Shown one piece after another: positions 7,718 through 15,376 of a stretch of DNA of 41,961 bases (positions are counted from its first letter, which is position 1; each line of letters starts with the position of its first letter). The position numbers and the translations under genes were made by a program. Origin of the DNA: a virus. The stretch covers positions 1-41,961 of IMG/VR virus record IMGVR_UViG_3300032456_000006; one strand, written 5' to 3'. The notes under the pieces were generated by a model, which did not search any database, was not told the origin of the DNA, and saw only the letters and a program-made list of their open reading frames with translations.

Positions 7718-7900
7718 ATGGACCCCTGCGACGGCTTCTCCCACATGTCCCTTTCCATCCCCGACGGCCCCATTCCCTTCTCCCCCGCTGAACCTATTCC
7801 CCGCCCATGGGTTCTCCTGGTGTGGGAATGGTTTTGGAAGCCTCGGGAGCCACAATCCACCCTTGACCAATCTTGCCTCCCAACTAAACCCAAACCCTAA
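7718..7900 (+). CDS. Small proline/tryptophan-rich protein, unknown
   Basis: 60 aa. Proline-rich first half and a striking WVLLVWEWFWKPREP segment around 31-45, possibly membrane-associating. CAGGGAG lies about 9 bases before the ATG. The gene lies in C-rich DNA, so composition alone could keep this frame open. Confidence 0.4.
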   Translation: MDPCDGFSHMSLSIPDGPIPFSPAEPIPRPWVLLVWEWFWKPREPQSTLDQSCLPTKPKP

Positions 7901-7914
7901 GGAACCAAACCATG
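7872..7914 (+). repeat. Leader repeat A, copy 1
   Basis: From CTTGCCTC through AACTAAACCCAAACCC and AAGGAACCAAACC to the ATG of the next gene. Copy 2 is at 8148-8191. A shorter relative (AAGGAACCAAAC) precedes the SSB gene. It carries the ribosome site and probably arose by duplication of a gene with its leader. Confidence 0.7.
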
Positions 7915-8142
7915 TCCACCAAATACTCTATCACTGGCTTCTCACATACCTCTGGAAGGGGCGACACTGGCGTCTCGGAAGAGTGGCTTAGTGCCGCAGA
8001 GATAGCCAATGCCATCGGGAGGGATGATCTTTGCCTTGGGGAGTACATCCCAACGGTGAGCGCCATAGAGGACTGCGATGACGGCGGCGTGCTCTACATT
8101 GGCGACGGGTGGCACGTGCGTATCGGGAAGAAGGAAGTCTAG
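7912..8142 (+). CDS. Small acidic early protein, unknown
   Basis: 76 aa. AAGGAA lies 8 bases before the ATG within leader repeat A. Contains EEWLSAAEIANAIG, which could be one helix-turn-helix-like element, then an acidic region (IEDCDDGG) and a short beta C-terminus (VLYIGDGWHVRIGKK). No family recognised. Confidence 0.65.
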   Translation: MSTKYSITGFSHTSGRGDTGVSEEWLSAAEIANAIGRDDLCLGEYIPTVSAIEDCDDGGVLYIGDGWHVRIGKKEV

Positions 8143-8147
8143 CCCCT

Positions 8148-8191
8148 CTTGCCTCACCAACTAAACCCAAACCCAAAGGAACCAAACCATG
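8148..8191 (+). repeat. Leader repeat A, copy 2
   Basis: Nearly identical to 7872-7914 (one inserted A and one T/A change) and again ends at a start codon with AAGGAACCAAACC just before it. The downstream proteins are not obviously related, so the leader itself may be the conserved unit. Confidence 0.7.
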
Positions 8192-8422
8192 AGCCTCCAA
8201 AACCGAATCCAGCTAGTCCTAGGTATGGCCGACGATCAATTCTCAAGCCACGAGTCCGACTTGTACGTAGTAGACGACAAGGGGGAGGTAATGACTTGGC
8301 TAGCTAAGAACTACACCCATTGGAAAAATGTAACCCGCTTCCAAGGTCAAGGGAGCATGAAGGGCCACAGTTGCCTGGAAATCCCCTTTGAGCATTCGCA
8401 ATACTGGGGCAACCGGGTCTAG
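8189..8422 (+). CDS. Small early protein, unknown
   Basis: 77 aa, MSLQNRIQLVLGMADDQF at the start and DLYVVDDKGEVMTWLAKNY in the middle. It has the same leader as the gene at 7912. Mixed alpha/beta, mildly acidic. No family recognised. Confidence 0.65.
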   Translation: MSLQNRIQLVLGMADDQFSSHESDLYVVDDKGEVMTWLAKNYTHWKNVTRFQGQGSMKGHSCLEIPFEHSQYWGNRV

Positions 8423-8772
8423 AGAAGTTGCCCCTCTTGCATCTTCCTACATCCCCTCTCCTTCCCCCATGCGCCCCGCAGTCCCCTCAGGTGTCGTGAG
8501 ACGCCACTCCAACCCCCACCCCCCACTCCAAGCCCCTCCACTCCCCTTTCCCCCTTTGGCACACCTATAGCTCACAAGGAAATAGAGCTTGCAACCCCTC
8601 CCCCTTCGACAACACTTCCCACCACGCAAGCCACGGATGGCACCTCATGCGGACTCACTCAACCACAACAGTCTTGCCCCCTTTGTCGTCTCAGGTGCCC
8701 AAGGGGGGCCACAAGTTTCAGCCTGACCAGAGTCTTGTCCTTCAACAACCCTCACACACTAGGAATCAAGCC
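8423..8772. other. C-rich gap, possible Rho-use region, then leader repeat B
   Basis: 350 bases with no well-supported gene. About 8450-8560 is strongly C-rich and G-poor on the transcript strand, as in Rho-utilisation sites. A 29-codon ATG frame at 8636-8725 has no ribosome site. The frame upstream of 8773 stays open from about 8647, but repeat B (8723-8779) fixes the likely start at 8773. Confidence 0.4.
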
Positions 8773-8779
8773 ATGAGCA
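8723..8779 (+). repeat. 57-base leader repeat B, copy 1
   Basis: 57 bases identical to 9057-9113. It includes the dyad TTGTCCTTCAACAA (8735-8748), the ribosome site TAGGAA, and the first two codons plus one base of the downstream gene. Confidence 0.95.
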
Positions 8780-9060
8780 AAGACACCATCACGACCGCCA
8801 AAATGTTGGACTCCCTCACCGTGAGACATCATGATGACGGTATCCACATCCACATAGAGGATGGCGCATACGGATGGTGGACCACGCGCGCGCGCCTCGA
8901 CCGCGCCGTGAAGAAAATGGGAGGGCGTGACGCCATAGCGGGACGTGGCGAGGACGCAGAGTCCGACGCTTATACTCGCTTTTGCGACCTCTGTAAGCCC
9001 GTCGCTGATGACATTGCGGGGGGGCTGGCAGATGACACCGGTCTTTTACACACAATCTGA
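8773..9060 (+). CDS. Small early protein, unknown
   Basis: 95 aa. ATG chosen because leader repeat B places AGGAA 7 bases upstream in both copies. Histidine-rich VRHHDDGIHIHIEDG near the start, then a basic TRARLDRAVKKMGG helix and a CDLC motif. The HIHI strand and CxxC could bind metal, but no family is recognised. Its stop lies inside copy 2 of the leader repeat. Confidence 0.65.
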   Translation: MSKDTITTAKMLDSLTVRHHDDGIHIHIEDGAYGWWTTRARLDRAVKKMGGRDAIAGRGEDAESDAYTRFCDLCKPVADDIAGGLADDTGLLHTI

Positions 9061-9113
9061 CCAGAGTCTTGTCCTTCAACAACCCTCACACACTAGGAAT
9101 CAAGCCATGAGCA
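9057..9113 (+). repeat. 57-base leader repeat B, copy 2
   Basis: Exact copy of 8723-8779. The dyad is at 9069-9082. The repeat contains the stop codon of the upstream gene and the start of the downstream gene, as expected if a gene plus leader had duplicated and then diverged. Confidence 0.95.
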
Positions 9114-9502
9114 CCGATCTTACCTCTGCCGAATACTTCGCTGGCTGCAAAAGCCTCGCCCTTGACATAGCCACGGAAGCTATGGAAGAGGCAGAAGGCG
9201 ACCGTGACAACGCCCATGACCTTCTCCATGATAAACTCCACGAAGCTATCGATGGAGACGCTTTGGTCATCTACTACGCAGGCAACGATACCATCCTGAG
9301 GCACACCGCTAACGCTGAAGCCTACGCTGAGTGCTACGATAACGAGGCCTTGGGGGAGGTAGTCAAGAAGGAAGGCCTGGACAAGGTAAAGACCATCCAG
9401 GCCTTCTTTGCTATGCAAGCCGACGTTCAGGACTACTTGACGGAGGCCCTTGATGAAGCCGAGGAGGCTTACGCCAAGGATCACCCCGAGGCGAAGGTCT
9501 AA
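9107..9502 (+). CDS. Highly acidic early protein, unknown
   Basis: 131 aa. About 31 D/E against about 10 K/R, so strongly negative. Helical throughout (AMEEAEGD, ALDEAEEAYAKD). ATG chosen from leader repeat B. Strongly acidic early phage proteins are sometimes DNA mimics, as Ocr of T7 is, but acidity alone does not show this and no family was recognised. Confidence 0.7.
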   Translation: MSTDLTSAEYFAGCKSLALDIATEAMEEAEGDRDNAHDLLHDKLHEAIDGDALVIYYAGNDTILRHTANAEAYAECYDNEALGEVVKKEGLDKVKTIQAFFAMQADVQDYLTEALDEAEEAYAKDHPEAKV

Positions 9503-9505
9503 GCT

Positions 9506-9640
9506 GTGAACAAGCCCCCCACCCCTGACGACGAGCCCACGCTATTCCGCCCAGGTCGAGCCCTTGTGATCTTCCTTGGTCTCCTCGGGGCCACCTATGC
9601 CTTGGTGATCTTTGTGTTGTCCCCCTTGAGTAAAAACTAA
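9506..9640 (+). CDS. Small single-span membrane protein, unknown
   Basis: 44 aa, GTG start with GAAGG 8 bases upstream. Residues about 19-40 (ALVIFLGLLGATYALVIFVL) are one transmembrane helix; the N-terminus is proline/acid-rich and the C-terminus ends SKN. Too short for standard gene callers. Function unknown. Confidence 0.55.
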   Translation: MNKPPTPDDEPTLFRPGRALVIFLGLLGATYALVIFVLSPLSKN

Positions 9641-9648
9641 GGACCCCA

Positions 9649-10116
9649 ATGACTACTCCCCGCCGGAAGATGATCACCCTTGACCTCCTCATTGAAAAGG
9701 GGGCCTGTAAATCCCAACGAGATCTCTTCGCCAAGCACTTTCCCGAGGGGTTAGCTTATGGTGACGAGCACATCCCAGAGCTAGTGGAGCGTATCGGCCT
9801 CCTCTTCGACTGGGAGTGGGCGGCTTACAAAATGCTCCCCAAGCCTTGCTTGGTGGCTTTTGAAAAGGGGCGCATTGCTGCCTGGAAGGCGTACTCCGAA
9901 AGCGTCAACCCTTCCCGTGTCATATACAGTAAGGTCTGTGATATAGCCTGGGCAGCACATGTCAGTGACAAAGGGACTTTCGTCTCCCTTCAAGCGTATG
10001 ACGAGGCAACCATCCCTGCTCGGGACACGCATTTCAAGGAGATGGCCCCTTTCCGTGAAGTGTACGACAAGGTGTGTGCCCTTTCCTTCCTGACTCTATT
10101 TCTAGATTCCCCCTAA
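9649..10116 (+). CDS. Conserved-type phage protein, unknown
   Basis: 155 aa. AAGGACCCCA before the ATG gives a normal ribosome site. The opening ITLDLLIEKGACKSQRDLF followed by FPEG resembles an N-terminal segment that recurs in many unannotated phage proteins (ACxxQxxLFxxxF). The rest alternates helices and contains WEWAAYKML. Function unknown. Confidence 0.7.
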   Translation: MTTPRRKMITLDLLIEKGACKSQRDLFAKHFPEGLAYGDEHIPELVERIGLLFDWEWAAYKMLPKPCLVAFEKGRIAAWKAYSESVNPSRVIYSKVCDIAWAAHVSDKGTFVSLQAYDEATIPARDTHFKEMAPFREVYDKVCALSFLTLFLDSP

Positions 10117-10124
10117 CTTTCCCC

Positions 10125-10138
10125 TTGTCCTACAACAA
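10125..10138 (+). promoter_or_regulatory. TTGT...ACAA dyad
   Basis: TTGTCCTACAACAA in the short gap before the next gene. It matches the dyads in leader repeat B at 12 or more of 14 positions and resembles the one before the SSB gene (15363-15376). Confidence 0.4.
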
Positions 10139-10175
10139 GTCTCCCCTATCATCCAACCACCACCAAAGGAACCCA

Positions 10176-10523
10176 ATGCCCACAACTCCCACCAAATCCC
10201 CCTTCAGTGCCAGAGAAACGGAGCGCATCCTTGCTCGACGAAAGAAGTGGACGGACGCCCTACGGAGCGGAAAGTTCAAGCAAGGCCATCGGGCACTCCA
10301 CTGGGAAGTCCGTGGTACCTACTGCTGTCTTGGGGTTGCTGACGTAGTGTGCAACCTCAAAAACGAATGTGGAGGAGTCCTTGACTTTAGAAACCTCTTG
10401 AAACTTGGGCTCTCGGAGTCTCAACAAGGTTTCCTCGCCTCTAAAAACGACAAGGGATATGACTTCAAGTTTATTGCCAACGAGATTGACAAGATGCCAA
10501 TCAAGAAAGAAGGAGCCCTCTAA
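10176..10523 (+). CDS. Conserved-type phage protein, unknown
   Basis: 115 aa. ATG chosen for AAAGGAA 6 bases upstream. The arrangement KKWTDALRSGKFKQG, then an aromatic strand, then YCCLGVADVV is a pattern I recognise from many small phage proteins of unknown function. Ends next to the following ATG (TAATG overlap). Confidence 0.7.
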   Translation: MPTTPTKSPFSARETERILARRKKWTDALRSGKFKQGHRALHWEVRGTYCCLGVADVVCNLKNECGGVLDFRNLLKLGLSESQQGFLASKNDKGYDFKFIANEIDKMPIKKEGAL

Positions 10524-10813
10524 TGCTTGCCCCCACCAACCACCACCCCAAGTCCACCCGGCTGTCCTTTGGGTTCCTCCAGATTGGCCCGAAGGCTCGC
10601 TTGAACCACACGGCCAACAAGCGCACCATCTCCGAGGCCTTCCGAAAGACCTTGACCATCCAAGCCAACCCAAAGATTGCCCGGCTGCGCTACAAGCTGA
10701 GCCAGGGTACCTTGACGGAGACTGAGGCTATCATTGGGGCACTGGAGTGCTCTTTGATGGCCAAGGCTCCTAAGGCGGACTTGGGGAAACGTGGGGTGAC
10801 CCGTGCTGCCTGA
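10523..10813 (+). CDS. Small basic early protein, unknown
   Basis: 96 aa. Start in a TAATG overlap with the previous stop. Very basic (KARLNHTANKRTISEAFRK), with a helix-rich C-terminus. Possibly nucleic-acid binding from charge; no family recognised. Confidence 0.6.
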   Translation: MLAPTNHHPKSTRLSFGFLQIGPKARLNHTANKRTISEAFRKTLTIQANPKIARLRYKLSQGTLTETEAIIGALECSLMAKAPKADLGKRGVTRAA

Positions 10814-11045
10814 AGTAACTTATCACACGAAGATTGCCGAGGAACCCAGACCCTTCTGTACCCTTTCAGACGGGGAGTTCTTCGCTTTGAGTTCTGATGG
10901 CGTTTTTATCCGGACGGGGGTGGGCAAGGCCGTATGCTTTGTGCCTTCCCGTCTGTACTCACCTACTCTCAGAGGGGACACTGTTTCTATGTCCACTTCG
11001 ACTATGGTCTTCCCCCTCCAAGTCAAAATTGAGGTCCAATCGTGA
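10803..11045 (+). CDS. Small beta-rich protein, paralogue 1
   Basis: 80 aa, GTG start overlapping the previous gene by 11 bases. It ends MVFPLQVKIEVQS; the next protein ends VYPLRVKIEVQS, and the last 30 bases of both genes are nearly identical. The middle has GEFFALSSDGVFIRTG, comparable to GCFFSTHKEFGLLSKT in the neighbour. These look like tandem duplicates of a small beta-sheet protein. Confidence 0.65.
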   Translation: MLPEVTYHTKIAEEPRPFCTLSDGEFFALSSDGVFIRTGVGKAVCFVPSRLYSPTLRGDTVSMSTSTMVFPLQVKIEVQS

Positions 11046-11287
11046 ACCCCCATATCTTCATGCCCCTCATCTACCGGAAAGACCAGTTAGCTATTCCCTT
11101 CAAGGACCTCCCTCCTGGTTGCTTCTTCTCAACGCATAAGGAGTTTGGCCTTCTCTCAAAGACGACTAATGGCCTCGCCTTTGTTTGGGAAACCCTAGAC
11201 CCAAAGCTCCCCGCGAATCGCGAGGTTGTTATTGCTTCAGAATCTCAGGTCTACCCACTCCGAGTTAAAATTGAGGTCCAATCGTGA
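11042..11287 (+). CDS. Small beta-rich protein, paralogue 2
   Basis: 81 aa, GTG start in a GTGA overlap. Shares the C-terminal VKIEVQS and the central FF...L.S layout with the protein encoded at 10803. The protein encoded at 24300 (ending IQRVRVVPK) has a similar size and ending style. Function unknown. Confidence 0.65.
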   Translation: MNPHIFMPLIYRKDQLAIPFKDLPPGCFFSTHKEFGLLSKTTNGLAFVWETLDPKLPANREVVIASESQVYPLRVKIEVQS

Positions 11288-11715
11288 ACGCTCCCATCAA
11301 AACCCCCACCACAGTAGGCACCTCAGCCTCCCTTTTCTTCCAGGACACCATCACTGAAACCCTTCGCTCCACCCTTATTTCCCCCAAGCTGACCCCGCTT
11401 GAAGCGGATATTGCCCGAGAGAACCGAGAAGCAGAAAAGAAACGGACTGTGACTCCTTGGGAGGTCTTTGGGACCTTGAAGCTGAGTAAACACACCAAGA
11501 GGCAGGTGGGAAACTCGGAGTTCATGGAGTGGCTGAGTGCCCATGAGTGGCCGGAAGAGCAGGTCCAGAAGGTGGAGTTCCCAGCGGGGATGTACCTGAT
11601 GAAGCTGTTCAAGGCTCACGATGGCTTCGCTGTGAAGTGGATTCCGATCCTGCAAGGGGGACGCCTGGACACGAGAGGCGCAACTTATGAGTTGTTCACG
11701 TTGGTGGGTGTATGA
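11284..11715 (+). CDS. Early protein, unknown
   Basis: 143 aa, GTG start in a GTGA overlap. Alpha-rich first half with a charged stretch (ARENREAEKKRTVTPWEVF); the end (GRLDTRGATYELFTLVGV) looks beta. No family recognised. Confidence 0.65.
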   Translation: MNAPIKTPTTVGTSASLFFQDTITETLRSTLISPKLTPLEADIARENREAEKKRTVTPWEVFGTLKLSKHTKRQVGNSEFMEWLSAHEWPEEQVQKVEFPAGMYLMKLFKAHDGFAVKWIPILQGGRLDTRGATYELFTLVGV

Positions 11716-11858
11716 ACAAACTGACCCCCAATGACCCCTGTTTTGAAGAAGGGGGGGCGTTCTGGTTCTGGTGTGAGGTTTGGGTTGACAAGCACGGGCC
11801 GTACACCACGGCGGCTGATCGGGATGCCGCCCTGCTTGTGTACGCCGCCTCGCTGTGA
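11712..11858 (+). CDS. Small aromatic protein, unknown
   Basis: 48 aa. The ATG overlaps the previous stop (ATGA). Contains AFWFWCEVWVDKHG and then an alanine-rich helix. Its first 25 bases match the start of the gene at 11897 with one mismatch, so one of the two gained its start by local duplication. Confidence 0.5.
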   Translation: MNKLTPNDPCFEEGGAFWFWCEVWVDKHGPYTTAADRDAALLVYAASL

Positions 11859-11896
11859 TCTGGTTCCCCTCTTCCCAAACACATTGAAGGAATGAA

Positions 11897-12196
11897 ATGA
11901 ACAAACTGACCCCCGATGACCACGTTGAGTATACCAAGCCGACGCAAGAGGAAGAAGACATCCTCTCCTTGCAGAACGACCCGGTGTTCCTGCGTGAGTC
12001 CCTGGAAATATCGCTCGCAGAGGAAGTGTACAGCCGCTCTCGTGCGAGGGGACTTGCGAAGGAACTAGCGGTTGCCCAAAAGGAACTAGCTTACCTGAGC
12101 ACCCTCGTGGCGAGGTGGGAGGCTGCATGGGCGAAGGCTAAGGGGCTCCCGCAACACCATCGGACTCGCTTCCCCCACCCCAACCTCCCACAATAG
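11897..12196 (+). CDS. Small helical protein, unknown
   Basis: 99 aa. AAGGA lies 7-8 bases before the ATG. Starts MNKLTPDD like the 11712 protein (MNKLTPND). Then acidic (PTQEEEDI) and a long helix (ARGLAKELAVAQKELAYL) that may form a coiled coil. Function unknown. Confidence 0.65.
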   Translation: MNKLTPDDHVEYTKPTQEEEDILSLQNDPVFLRESLEISLAEEVYSRSRARGLAKELAVAQKELAYLSTLVARWEAAWAKAKGLPQHHRTRFPHPNLPQ

Positions 12197-12305
12197 TCCC
12201 CGCTTGGTTGTTGACAGTTGGCAAGTCTGTTGTTGTTGTGACCCCTAAGGGGGTGAAGTTCCTTCAGTCTCTTACTGACACCATCTCCTAACCTGTGAGC
12301 ACCAC

Positions 12306-12533
12306 ATGATCAATCCCAACGATTCCACCTTTCCCATACCGCCGTCTACTATTCTCGCGAATGGGACCTGGGCAGAGGCCACGTCAGGCATCCCCGTCCG
12401 CGCTCACTTCGCCGCGATGGCGATGCAGGGGATTCTTGCCAGTGGGTCCACTAGTACCGACTCGAACATAGCATCTTACGCGGTCGCCGCCGCAGACGCC
12501 TTGATTGCAGAACTGAACAAGGGGAACCCATGA
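12306..12533 (+). CDS. Conserved-type small phage protein
   Basis: 75 aa. The block GIPVRAHFAAMAMQGILASG and the ending AADALIAELNKGN are typical of small phage and prophage proteins of unknown function that I recognise by pattern. The 109 bases before it hold no clear gene. Confidence 0.7.
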   Translation: MINPNDSTFPIPPSTILANGTWAEATSGIPVRAHFAAMAMQGILASGSTSTDSNIASYAVAAADALIAELNKGNP

Positions 12534-12549
12534 CCCCGAAGGAAACGAC

Positions 12550-12885
12550 ATGAACAAAATCGACCACTTGGCGGAACTGCTGGCGAAGGCAAAGCCTGCT
12601 GGGTGGCTGGCACCGTTCGGTGCTTATTCACCTAGCTCTGTTTTGCCGATTTACGCCTCTGGCAACCGTCAGGTCGCGGAGTCCGTTTCGCGTGAAGACG
12701 CGGCGCTAATCGTCGCTGCGATCCACGCGCTCCCCGCGCTGCTGGAGATCGCGAGGTTGGCAGATAAGATTAACCACCACGGCGGAGTCTGTATGAGGCT
12801 CCTGACTGGAAGAAACGCCGACTGTGACTGTGGTGTCCTGGAACTATGGGATGCCAGTGCCAAACTCACAAAGGAACTCTCGTGA
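12550..12885 (+). CDS. Small phage protein, unknown
   Basis: 111 aa. AAGGAAACG lies before the ATG. Contains SREDAALIVAAIHALPALLEIA, a helix common in small phage proteins, and a cysteine cluster CDCG near the end. Overlaps the RNA polymerase start by 4 bases (GTGA). Confidence 0.7.
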   Translation: MNKIDHLAELLAKAKPAGWLAPFGAYSPSSVLPIYASGNRQVAESVSREDAALIVAAIHALPALLEIARLADKINHHGGVCMRLLTGRNADCDCGVLELWDASAKLTKELS

Positions 12886-15359
12886 ACCAAGCCCTCCTTG
12901 ACCGTCAAGCAGCCCTTGAGCTTGACATGCGCTCTATCGGTACAGCCCGGTTCGAGAAGATGATTGCTGATGCCCGTGCCGGGAAGCGTGAGAGTGAGAC
13001 CCCCTACGGCTCCGTCCTCCTGGACGAGGCTGTTCTCCCCATGTCTGTGCTGGTCCGTAAGTGGCTCAAGGACCACGAGAAGCCCATGGGGTCCTCTACC
13101 CACACCTCCATCCCCTATCTCGTGGTGATCAACAACCCCGAGCTTGCTGCATTCCAGACCTGCAAGGCCGTCTTGGATTGCTTGTCGATGATGAAGGAAC
13201 CCTTAGCCCTCGCGTTGAAGATCGGTGGGTCATTGGAGGATGAGGTTCGTATGAGGGAGTTCGAGAACAAGAACAAGGCCTACTATCGCACCTTGAAGCG
13301 AAGCCTGGACAAGCGTTCAGACCACTCGGGGTACCGTAGGAAGGTCTTGGTCTTCTCGATGAATAAAGCCGGCATTCACTGGAGCGGGTGGCCTAAGGAG
13401 GATAAGGTTCACCTGGGGATGAAGCTCATCGAGCTATTCATTGAGGCCACGGGCTTCATCTCACTGGACCACACGGAAAAGAAAAAGAGGTCCAACCCTC
13501 TAGTGATTCTCCCCAGTCCGGCTGTCCTTAATTGGGTCAAAAAGAAGAACGCTAGTGGATCAGTGATGCAGCCAGAATTGCTCCCGATGCTCGTCCCTCC
13601 GCGGGACTGGACCACTCCTTGGGATGGGGGTTACCTGACCAAGGCAGTCCCACAGATGAGCATGGTGAAGGTCCGGTCCCGGATGTACTTGGAGGACCTT
13701 GCTGCCCTTGAGATCCCGAAGGTCTACAAGGCAATCAATGGGCTACAACGGACCGCTTGGCAGGTGAACGCAGAGGTCTTGATGGTCTTCCGAGAACTCT
13801 GGAACTCCGGGGTTGCGGTGGGGGACACCCCTCCCAAGTCAATGGTTGAAGAACCCCCTAAGCCCCATGACATCGACACCAACCCCGAGGCTAAGAGGGT
13901 CTGGAAGTGGGCTTTGACCAAGGCGAAGACAGAGAACATCCGAAGAACCTCAAAGATCCTTCAGACCGCGAAGATCCTTTCAATTGCGGACAAGTTCCAG
14001 GATGAGGCGGCAATATACTTTCCCCACCAGATGGACTTCAGAGGGCGCATGTATGCTGTGCCCATGTTCTTGAACCCCCAGGGGCCTGATCATGCCAAGG
14101 CCCTCCTCCGGTTTGCCGAAGGGAAACCCTTGGGTGATCAGGTCGCTGTCGATTGGTTGGCTGTCCACGGGGCTAACTGTTTCGGTGTGGACAAGGTAAG
14201 CTACGAGGACCGCATCACCTGGGTGGTAGAGAACGAGGACCAGATCATCCAGTCCGCTGAGAACCCTTTGGATCACCTGTGGTGGACCAAGGCCGACGCT
14301 CCGTGGCAGTTCCTCGCCTTCTGCTTTGAGTGGTATGGGTTCAGCCAGTGTGGCTTTGATTGGGTCAGCAAGATACCCGTAGCTCTTGATGGTAGCTGCA
14401 ATGGGCTCCAGCACTTCAGCGCCATGCTGCGGGACGAGGTGGGAGGGGCTTCAGTGAACCTGATTCCCTCAGACAAACCCAGTGACATCTATCAGACGGT
14501 GGCTGACCACGTGATTGAGCGCCTTGCCTTGGACATGAGTTCTCAGGCAATGTTCTGGAAACAGACAGGGGTGAACCGCAAGCTGACTAAGCGGTGTGTA
14601 ATGACCCGCCCGTACGGGGCCACTGCCTATGGCTACAAGATGTTCATCTATGATCACCTTGCCAACCTGCGGGGGGATTCTGCGATGGCTTATGGCGTTA
14701 GTGAAGGGGACCTTTACTACATCAGGAACCAAAAGAACCACGCTCCTATCCCCCTGAAAAAAGAAGTCAGCAACGTTACCTTTATGGCCACGGAGATTCA
14801 CGGGGCTATCGGTCGCACGGTAGTGAAGGCTGAGGAGGCTATGAAGTGGCTCCAGGATATCAGCCGGATAGCCTCTGATGGTGGCCTTCCTATGCAGTGG
14901 ACGACCCCTAGTGGGTTCCCAGTGGTCCAGGGGTACCAAAAGTACAAGAGTAAGCAGATCGAAATCTCCCTCTCAGGGAAGAGGTATGGCCTGCGGATGC
15001 AAAGTGAGATCCCAAAGATAGACCGGAAGCGTCAATCCCAGGGTATCTCTCCTAACTTCGTCCACTCCTTGGACGCTTCAGCCCTCATGGAAACATTGGG
15101 GGATAGTCTGGACCAGGGGATCACGTCCTTCGCAATGATCCATGACTCTTATGGGACACACGCAGCAGACACAGCAGCCCTTGCAGACAGCCTAAGGACT
15201 TCCTTTGTGGGACTCTATGCCACTCGGAATGTACTGGAAGATTTCCGCCTCAGTGTGGCTGAACACAATGGCATCCCTCTCTCCAAGATCCCTTTGACAC
15301 CTTCTTTTGGAAAGTTAGAAATACAGGGTGTTTTACGATCTAAGTACTTCTTCGCATAG
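12882..15359 (+). CDS. Single-subunit DNA-dependent RNA polymerase
   Basis: 825 aa; T7 gp1 is 883. GTG start in a GTGA overlap; an upstream in-frame ATG at 12846 would extend into the previous gene and has no family support. ETPYGSVLLDEAVLP marks the N-terminal domain. Motif A is LDGSCNGLQHFSAM with Asp503; motif B is TKRCVMTRPYG with Lys570 and Tyr578 (T7 K631, Y639); motif C is MIHDSYG with Asp755. The promoter-specificity loop lies between GFPVVQGY and GISPNFVHS and differs from T7 in sequence, so the promoter should differ too. The C-terminus ends KYFFA, like the conserved FAFA foot of T7. It transcribes the replication and virion genes and closes the early block. Confidence 0.97.
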   Translation: MNQALLDRQAALELDMRSIGTARFEKMIADARAGKRESETPYGSVLLDEAVLPMSVLVRKWLKDHEKPMGSSTHTSIPYLVVINNPELAAFQTCKAVLDCLSMMKEPLALALKIGGSLEDEVRMREFENKNKAYYRTLKRSLDKRSDHSGYRRKVLVFSMNKAGIHWSGWPKEDKVHLGMKLIELFIEATGFISLDHTEKKKRSNPLVILPSPAVLNWVKKKNASGSVMQPELLPMLVPPRDWTTPWDGGYLTKAVPQMSMVKVRSRMYLEDLAALEIPKVYKAINGLQRTAWQVNAEVLMVFRELWNSGVAVGDTPPKSMVEEPPKPHDIDTNPEAKRVWKWALTKAKTENIRRTSKILQTAKILSIADKFQDEAAIYFPHQMDFRGRMYAVPMFLNPQGPDHAKALLRFAEGKPLGDQVAVDWLAVHGANCFGVDKVSYEDRITWVVENEDQIIQSAENPLDHLWWTKADAPWQFLAFCFEWYGFSQCGFDWVSKIPVALDGSCNGLQHFSAMLRDEVGGASVNLIPSDKPSDIYQTVADHVIERLALDMSSQAMFWKQTGVNRKLTKRCVMTRPYGATAYGYKMFIYDHLANLRGDSAMAYGVSEGDLYYIRNQKNHAPIPLKKEVSNVTFMATEIHGAIGRTVVKAEEAMKWLQDISRIASDGGLPMQWTTPSGFPVVQGYQKYKSKQIEISLSGKRYGLRMQSEIPKIDRKRQSQGISPNFVHSLDASALMETLGDSLDQGITSFAMIHDSYGTHAADTAALADSLRTSFVGLYATRNVLEDFRLSVAEHNGIPLSKIPLTPSFGKLEIQGVLRSKYFFA

Positions 15360-15362
15360 GAC

Positions 15363-15376
15363 TTGTCATTAGACAA
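15363..15376 (+). promoter_or_regulatory. TTGTC...GACAA dyad before SSB gene
   Basis: TTGTC-ATTA-GACAA, a perfect 5-bp dyad, four bases after the RNA polymerase stop, with another CTTGTC at 15379-15384. The 106-base gap 15360-15465 is the only sizeable one between RNA polymerase and SSB, a natural place for a phage promoter or a processing site. Confidence 0.4.

Noticed and set aside
8636-8725. 29-codon ATG frame beginning MAPHADSLNH
   Set aside because: No ribosome site, and its end runs into leader repeat B.
12197-12305. Short frame LLTVGKSVVVVTPKGVKF in the gap before 12306
   Set aside because: Only TTG starts, no ribosome site; the peptide could be chance. Left as gap.
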